From NCBI GenBank assembly GCA_016935665.1, contig JAFGQN010000139.1, positions 1-57,391 of the forward strand: DNA of 57,391 bases, written 5' to 3'. The translations under genes were made by a program, and so were the position numbers. This DNA comes from Deltaproteobacteria bacterium. Its GTDB lineage: Bacteria; Myxococcota_A; Polyangia; JAAYKL01. Each line of letters opens with the position of its first letter. Position 1 is the stretch's first letter. Positions 53,358-57,391 of the stretch are shown in pieces. Under the pieces are notes generated by a model. That model saw only the letters and a program-made list of their open reading frames with translations. It was not told where the DNA came from and ran no database searches.

Positions 53358-53573
53358 ATGAACCAACTATCTGAACAAGCGGACAACAGACCCAGCGTAA
53401 TTATCTGCGATAACTGTACAGACATCGCGAAAGCAACACTGGAAGGACGCCACCTTTGTGCCGGTTGTCTCATGGGGGCACTCATGAGCGCAAGCGACGC
53501 CACGCTTTTTGAGCGTCTGACACCTCTTCCCACGGAAATACCACCTCAATCGCCCGAACATCGCGAATCCTGA
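53358..53573 (+). CDS. small Cys-pair (zinc-ribbon-like) protein
   Basis: The ATG at 53358 has a perfect AGGAGG site 6 bases upstream, so I take it over the longer frame to 53271. The 71-residue product has CDNC and, 16 residues later, CAGC, the spacing of a small zinc ribbon. The C-terminus is proline-rich. It lies between a minus-strand MaoC gene and a minus-strand protease gene, alone on the plus strand. I do not recognise its family. A start this well marked argues that it is real. Confidence 0.65.
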   Translation: MNQLSEQADNRPSVIICDNCTDIAKATLEGRHLCAGCLMGALMSASDATLFERLTPLPTEIPPQSPEHRES

Positions 53574-53606
53574 ATTAAAAAATCGCGGGCGCTTCGGCCC
53601 CGTGAA

Positions 53607-55010
53607 TCACACGCCGTCACTTTGCAATGTCAATATCCACGATTCCCATTCTTTCTGAAACATCTGTAAATCATTCACATTCAGAAGCGAAACGAGTGTC
53701 TCCAAACCAAAGGGATCGGAATCACGGTTCTCATAAAAGGCGTGATAATAATCCACCAGCACCCCATGCTGTTGCAAATAATAAGCAATGTACTTGGCCT
53801 GTGCGTATGGAATTCCGCTGGGATCATCGTAGAAAGTCGATTCACTAATTGTGAGCAACCTGTCCAGAGCAATGGTGTCACCGCGCAAAATCGCATTCTG
53901 GAGTCCGTTAAGACGCCAATTGGGCATCCCGACCAAATGGCCATTTACCTGAGAAGGACGTTCATACAGCGACGCCAGCCCTTCGTTAAACCAAACAGGA
54001 CACTCTCTGAAATTTGCCGCAATAAAAGGATGCACCATTTCATGCACCAGCGTACCGCCACCAGTGGATATGTCGAGAACAAGGGAATGATGGGCGGGAC
54101 TGTAAAAGCCATAAGGCGTTTGGGGATCTATGCCAAATTGCTGAATGGAATGAAACCGGTAGCTCTCACTGTCGCGCAGCAGCCAGATATCGATAATCTG
54201 TTCCGGATCGTTTAAAAAAAAGTCTTTTTTCAAGAGCGCGACCACCTGATTCACAATTCGCCCGGAATAGTCCATTACTTCCTCTGCCGGACAATCGCTC
54301 ACCAGTACAAACGGCTTTTCCACCTGGATTAACAGTTCCGACGGCACCCGGTCATTCAGCGCCATCAAATGCTGCGCATAATCCGCTTCGGTGAGGGTTC
54401 CAGACACATCCCCGTACTCCAGCTCTTCCGGCGCCATCCGAATGCGAATAGTCCCCCACTGATACTCGTCCTGAATCGACCAGAGTTCCAGAAAAGTGGT
54501 TCGGGGCATGGTCTGATAAGCGCCGTTTGCGTCTGCCGGCTCGTGATAAATAACATTGTCGCCAACAGCGTCGTAACCCAACACCAGTCTGAAATGTTCA
54601 TCGGGATTTGTTTTACTGGTATGCATGAGCACGATGGAAGGAATCATGGAAAGCAAATCGCCGTGCAGTCTGGAAAACGCCTTATCCAAATCCGCTTCAT
54701 CCGAGTGCGGTGTCCAGATAGCCCCCACATCGAACCCAATCTGTTCCAAAGCAAACGCCAGTTCCGATGCATACAGCCCCCTGGCTTCGGTCGCAGGCAC
54801 ACCCGCCCGGTCAAAAATATAGTCCTGGTCCACATTTTCTCCCAGCTTCTGCAGGACCATCGTCGCGCAGGCTTCGGCGCAAAAATCATTCTTCTGCTGA
54901 ATATGAGGCACATTGGGAATGAGAATCGAACTGTATTGGGGGGTGGTATCTTCGGCGTTGGTGTTTAGCACAATTGTGAATACAGCCAGTTGGAGAATTC
55001 TGCGTGTCAT
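53607..55010 (-). CDS. exported two-domain protein: C39-like and HExxH metalloprotease-like domains
   Basis: The ATG at 55010 follows AGGAAAC and begins a signal peptide (RRILQLAVFTIVLNTNAE), so I reject the longer frame. The product has 467 residues. Residues about 35-180 resemble a C39-type cysteine peptidase: CAEACATMVLQKLG with the Cys, then HFRLVLGYD for the His. Residues about 330-420 hold HEMVHPF (a HExxH zinc site) and NEGLASLYE, the third-ligand Glu context of gluzincins. Both sites look complete. I infer a secreted enzyme; the substrate is unknown. The combination of the two folds in one chain is unusual to me. Confidence 0.72.
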   Translation of the reverse strand: MTRRILQLAVFTIVLNTNAEDTTPQYSSILIPNVPHIQQKNDFCAEACATMVLQKLGENVDQDYIFDRAGVPATEARGLYASELAFALEQIGFDVGAIWTPHSDEADLDKAFSRLHGDLLSMIPSIVLMHTSKTNPDEHFRLVLGYDAVGDNVIYHEPADANGAYQTMPRTTFLELWSIQDEYQWGTIRIRMAPEELEYGDVSGTLTEADYAQHLMALNDRVPSELLIQVEKPFVLVSDCPAEEVMDYSGRIVNQVVALLKKDFFLNDPEQIIDIWLLRDSESYRFHSIQQFGIDPQTPYGFYSPAHHSLVLDISTGGGTLVHEMVHPFIAANFRECPVWFNEGLASLYERPSQVNGHLVGMPNWRLNGLQNAILRGDTIALDRLLTISESTFYDDPSGIPYAQAKYIAYYLQQHGVLVDYYHAFYENRDSDPFGLETLVSLLNVNDLQMFQKEWESWILTLQSDGV

Positions 55011-55283
55011 TTGTGTTTCCTGTTTTGGCACTGCGTCACCTTTGGTCCACCCTGACGGCGGCATAAGAAAGGGACAACGTTTTGACACAAATTGTTCATG
55101 GCTGCTCAGAGAATAATAGCCTTGAACCACAAGATTCGCAAGCAGATATACCAAATCATTTGCAATAAACGTGAACCAACCGCGGCATTTGCCGATATAT
55201 CACTATATTGCCTTTTCTTTTTTCGCAATTTAAACAACTGTTATTCAGTTGGGCAAAGGAAAGAAAACATGAGCTGAAAGCTG

Positions 55284-56216
55284 TTGGCGCCATCTCTTTT
55301 TGCACTATTCTCCCCAATTGCCGCTGGCATCCCTTTGGCGCCTGTCCTGTTTGCATACATGGTGAGTGTTGGACTGTTGTACAGTCTGGATGCAAAAGCG
55401 GGTAAGTTAAGCGAAACCCATGACGCGGTGGATGATGATAAAGACGACGATAACGACGACGGCATCACATTCTGTCTATTCTGCTTTCTGGGAAATGAAG
55501 ATGACGACGAGTCATCATATTCTGCCACGGATGGTACCCGAACCGAAACCAGCAGCGCTTTTCTGCGATACCCATATGCCAGAGGTGCGTCGGGTTATGC
55601 GATTGTGCAGAAACGACACTTCGAAATGGTTCCCGATGAGGAAACCGGCGGGTATGCAACAAAACTGACCAAAGAAAAGACCACCCCTGCCAATCTGAGT
55701 GTTGCAGACGGAAAAACAGCCGTATTTTCCGCCACTGCCGCCTACTGGTATGACTTTGACAGCGTCCACCTTTCAGATGTGCGAATCAGCGCGGACAGTG
55801 CGGACACCGTGGGAGTTCAATTTCGTTGGACAGAATTCTTTGAGCGTCTCGATGACAATACCCTCGATACCATGGCTCTTTTTGACCTGATGATTCGTGT
55901 GCCCGTGGTGACGGAACACCGCGGCCTGTTTCGCATTGGTCTGGCAGGACTGGTGATGCACTATGACGACGATACCCATTTGGGTGGATATCTGGCCGCA
56001 CAAGTGCGTCTGTTTCCTTTTCGTCCTCTGGTTGCCGGGACCGATCTCGATATCGGCTACATCAGCAAGGCCGCATATCTTCGGCCACAGGTCACCGTGG
56101 GAGTCATCATTGGTCCCGCGGAATTGTTTGTGGGCTACGAGGCACAACTTTTCCTGGGGAACCACAATCCCGTCCCATACCATGGTCCTGGCGGCGGCTT
56201 GCGATTCTGGTTCTAA
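55284..56216 (+). CDS. outer-membrane beta-barrel-like protein
   Basis: The frame opens at a TTG at 55284 with only a weak GAAAG site, giving 310 residues; an ATG at 55359 is the alternative. The first 35 residues are hydrophobic (LFALFSPIAAGIPLAPVLFA) and could be a signal peptide. An acidic Asp-rich patch (DDDKDDDNDD) follows. The rest has amphipathic strands and ends in GGGLRFWF, the aromatic C-terminus recognised by the BAM machinery. No function is visible. It is 45 bases ahead of the DUF523 gene. The start is the main doubt. Confidence 0.65.
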   Translation: MAPSLFALFSPIAAGIPLAPVLFAYMVSVGLLYSLDAKAGKLSETHDAVDDDKDDDNDDGITFCLFCFLGNEDDDESSYSATDGTRTETSSAFLRYPYARGASGYAIVQKRHFEMVPDEETGGYATKLTKEKTTPANLSVADGKTAVFSATAAYWYDFDSVHLSDVRISADSADTVGVQFRWTEFFERLDDNTLDTMALFDLMIRVPVVTEHRGLFRIGLAGLVMHYDDDTHLGGYLAAQVRLFPFRPLVAGTDLDIGYISKAAYLRPQVTVGVIIGPAELFVGYEAQLFLGNHNPVPYHGPGGGLRFWF

Positions 56217-56261
56217 CTTTGACAAAGGGCCGACCAGACTGCCCACAAACGGCTATTAAAG

Positions 56262-57263
56262 ATGAACGAAACAACAAAAAACAATGCATTATTCGATACT
56301 GCACATCAGAATGTCCCGGCGGTTGGCATCTCCAAATGTATCCTGGGCCACAGCGTTCGGAACGATGGCGGGCACAAACTCGACCGATTCATTCGCGATA
56401 CGCTGGGCCAGTTCGTTACCTTTATCCCGGTCTGTCCAGAGGTGGAGATGGGGCTCCCAATTCCCAGAGAGCCCATTCGCCTTGAGCAACATGCCGATGC
56501 GTTACCGCCCAGACTGATCGCCCCAAAAAGCGGAACAGACTGGACGAGGCAGATGGTCGACTATTGCCAAAAACGCCTCGATGAATTGGCCCATCAGAAT
56601 CTATGTGGTTATATCGTGCAAAAGAAATCGCCTTCCTGCGGGATGCAGCGCGTGAAAATATTTTTACCCCATCAAAATACACCGGTCCACCTGGGCACCG
56701 GCCTCTTCACAGCAGCGCTGTTGCGTGAGTTTCCCTTTTTGCCGGTGGAAGAAAACGGTCGCCTCAATGACCCGGGGTTGCGAGACAACTTCATTGCGCG
56801 AATTTTTGCTTACCAGCGCATCCGGCAGCTTTTTGTTCCAGGCTGGACCATCGGAGATCTGGTGAAATTTCACTCCCGGGAAAAGTATCTTTTGCTGGCG
56901 CATGATGAAAAATCATATCGAGAACTGGGTCAATTGGTTGCCCACGCCAACGATATGTCGCAGGCAGAACTTGAAAAATCATATCCCGCAATATTTTTTG
57001 GGGGAATGAAAAAAACAGCGACCCGCAACAAACACACCAATGTTCTGCAGCATATCGCCGGTTATTTCAAAAATACAACCGATACGGCGGAAAGCGCCGA
57101 AATCCAAAACACTATTGCGCAATATTACAGCGGATTGGTACCACTGGTGGTTCCCATCACCCTTCTTCGCCATCATGTTCGGAAACAGCGTCAGTCGTAT
57201 CTGCAGGAGCAGACATACCTGAACCCACACCCCGCAGAACTGATGCTGAGAAATCACGCCTAA
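56262..57263 (+). CDS. DUF523-DUF1722 protein (TudS/YbgA-like)
   Basis: The 333-residue product joins a DUF523 domain (Cys26 in GISKCILGHSVR, Cys58 in PVCPEVEMGLPIPREPI, Cys126 in KKSPSCGM) to a DUF1722/YbgA-like helical domain (from about residue 195). The three cysteines match the cluster-binding positions of TudS, an iron-sulfur thiouracil desulfidase. That activity is by homology only. The region between is intact and there is no signal peptide. The two-domain fusion is itself common, and it is followed at the window end by tRNA-Leu on the other strand. Confidence 0.88.
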   Translation: MNETTKNNALFDTAHQNVPAVGISKCILGHSVRNDGGHKLDRFIRDTLGQFVTFIPVCPEVEMGLPIPREPIRLEQHADALPPRLIAPKSGTDWTRQMVDYCQKRLDELAHQNLCGYIVQKKSPSCGMQRVKIFLPHQNTPVHLGTGLFTAALLREFPFLPVEENGRLNDPGLRDNFIARIFAYQRIRQLFVPGWTIGDLVKFHSREKYLLLAHDEKSYRELGQLVAHANDMSQAELEKSYPAIFFGGMKKTATRNKHTNVLQHIAGYFKNTTDTAESAEIQNTIAQYYSGLVPLVVPITLLRHHVRKQRQSYLQEQTYLNPHPAELMLRNHA

Positions 57264-57302
57264 CCACAGATGGAAAAAACAGTATAATTTAAGGAAAAAA
57301 AA

Positions 57303-57389
<87 letters not shown>

Positions 57390-57391
57390 GA

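Overview
The window reads as a chromosomal segment of a Gram-negative bacterium with a rich envelope. It encodes outer-membrane beta-barrel proteins, lipoproteins, MurJ, ClpS/ClpA, Smc and the rimP-nusA-infB operon. Three eukaryote-type Ser/Thr kinases with one transmembrane helix and extracytoplasmic PEGA-like or AgmX/TonB-C-like tails, an FHA protein, exported HEAT-repeat proteins and a lipoprotein with an SDT/ETD-rich linker resemble Myxococcota/Bradymonadota ('deltaproteobacterial') genomes. That placement is inference from gene content; no rRNA is present. Base composition looks even throughout, and I see no insertion sequence, prophage, integrase or CRISPR array.

Layout. 1-4.0 kb: a truncated unknown gene, a SEC-C protein, a single-domain response regulator and proC. 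4.1-10.2 kb: a possible lipoprotein remnant, an FHA protein, then a tight three-gene run: outer-membrane barrel with carboxypeptidase-regulatory-like repeats, FecR-like lipoprotein, and Ser/Thr kinase with an AgmX-like C-terminus. 10.2-15 kb: clpS-clpA, a LysM/M15-like peptidoglycan hydrolase and a strongly frameshifted NlpC/P60-like pseudogene. 15-26 kb: a PEGA-domain kinase coupled to an exported barrel-like protein, two exported HEAT-repeat proteins (one also with a PQQ-type propeller), a GlcD-like oxidase and a third kinase. 26-31.3 kb: smc, a 770-base gap holding inverted repeats, and an acyltransferase. 31.3-39 kb: engB-murJ, a transglycosylase-like protein, an FAD oxidoreductase coupled to purM, and a large lipoprotein. 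39-44.2 kb: a PDZ lipoprotein, an unusually long S41 protease and an HD-GYP response regulator. 44.2-51.2 kb: the transcription/translation operon rimP-nusA-infB-ylxP-rbfA, with rbfA fused to a DHH/NrnA phosphoesterase and a terminator-like hairpin in the rimP leader. 51.3-57.4 kb: a coiled-coil membrane protein, an SDR/MaoC pair, a small Cys-pair protein, a two-domain protease-like protein, a barrel protein, a DUF523-DUF1722 protein and tRNA-Leu(CAG).

How it fits together. Housekeeping operons (clpSA, smc, engB-murJ, purM, nusA-infB) are interspersed with envelope signalling and cell-wall modules. The strongest candidates for undescribed biology are the FHA/barrel/FecR/kinase locus, the RbfA-NrnA fusion, the long S41 protease with its PDZ lipoprotein partner, and the protein joining a C39-like domain to a gluzincin-like domain. 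The 14.3-15.0 kb pseudogene is a clear case of gene decay that ordinary ORF calling would miss.
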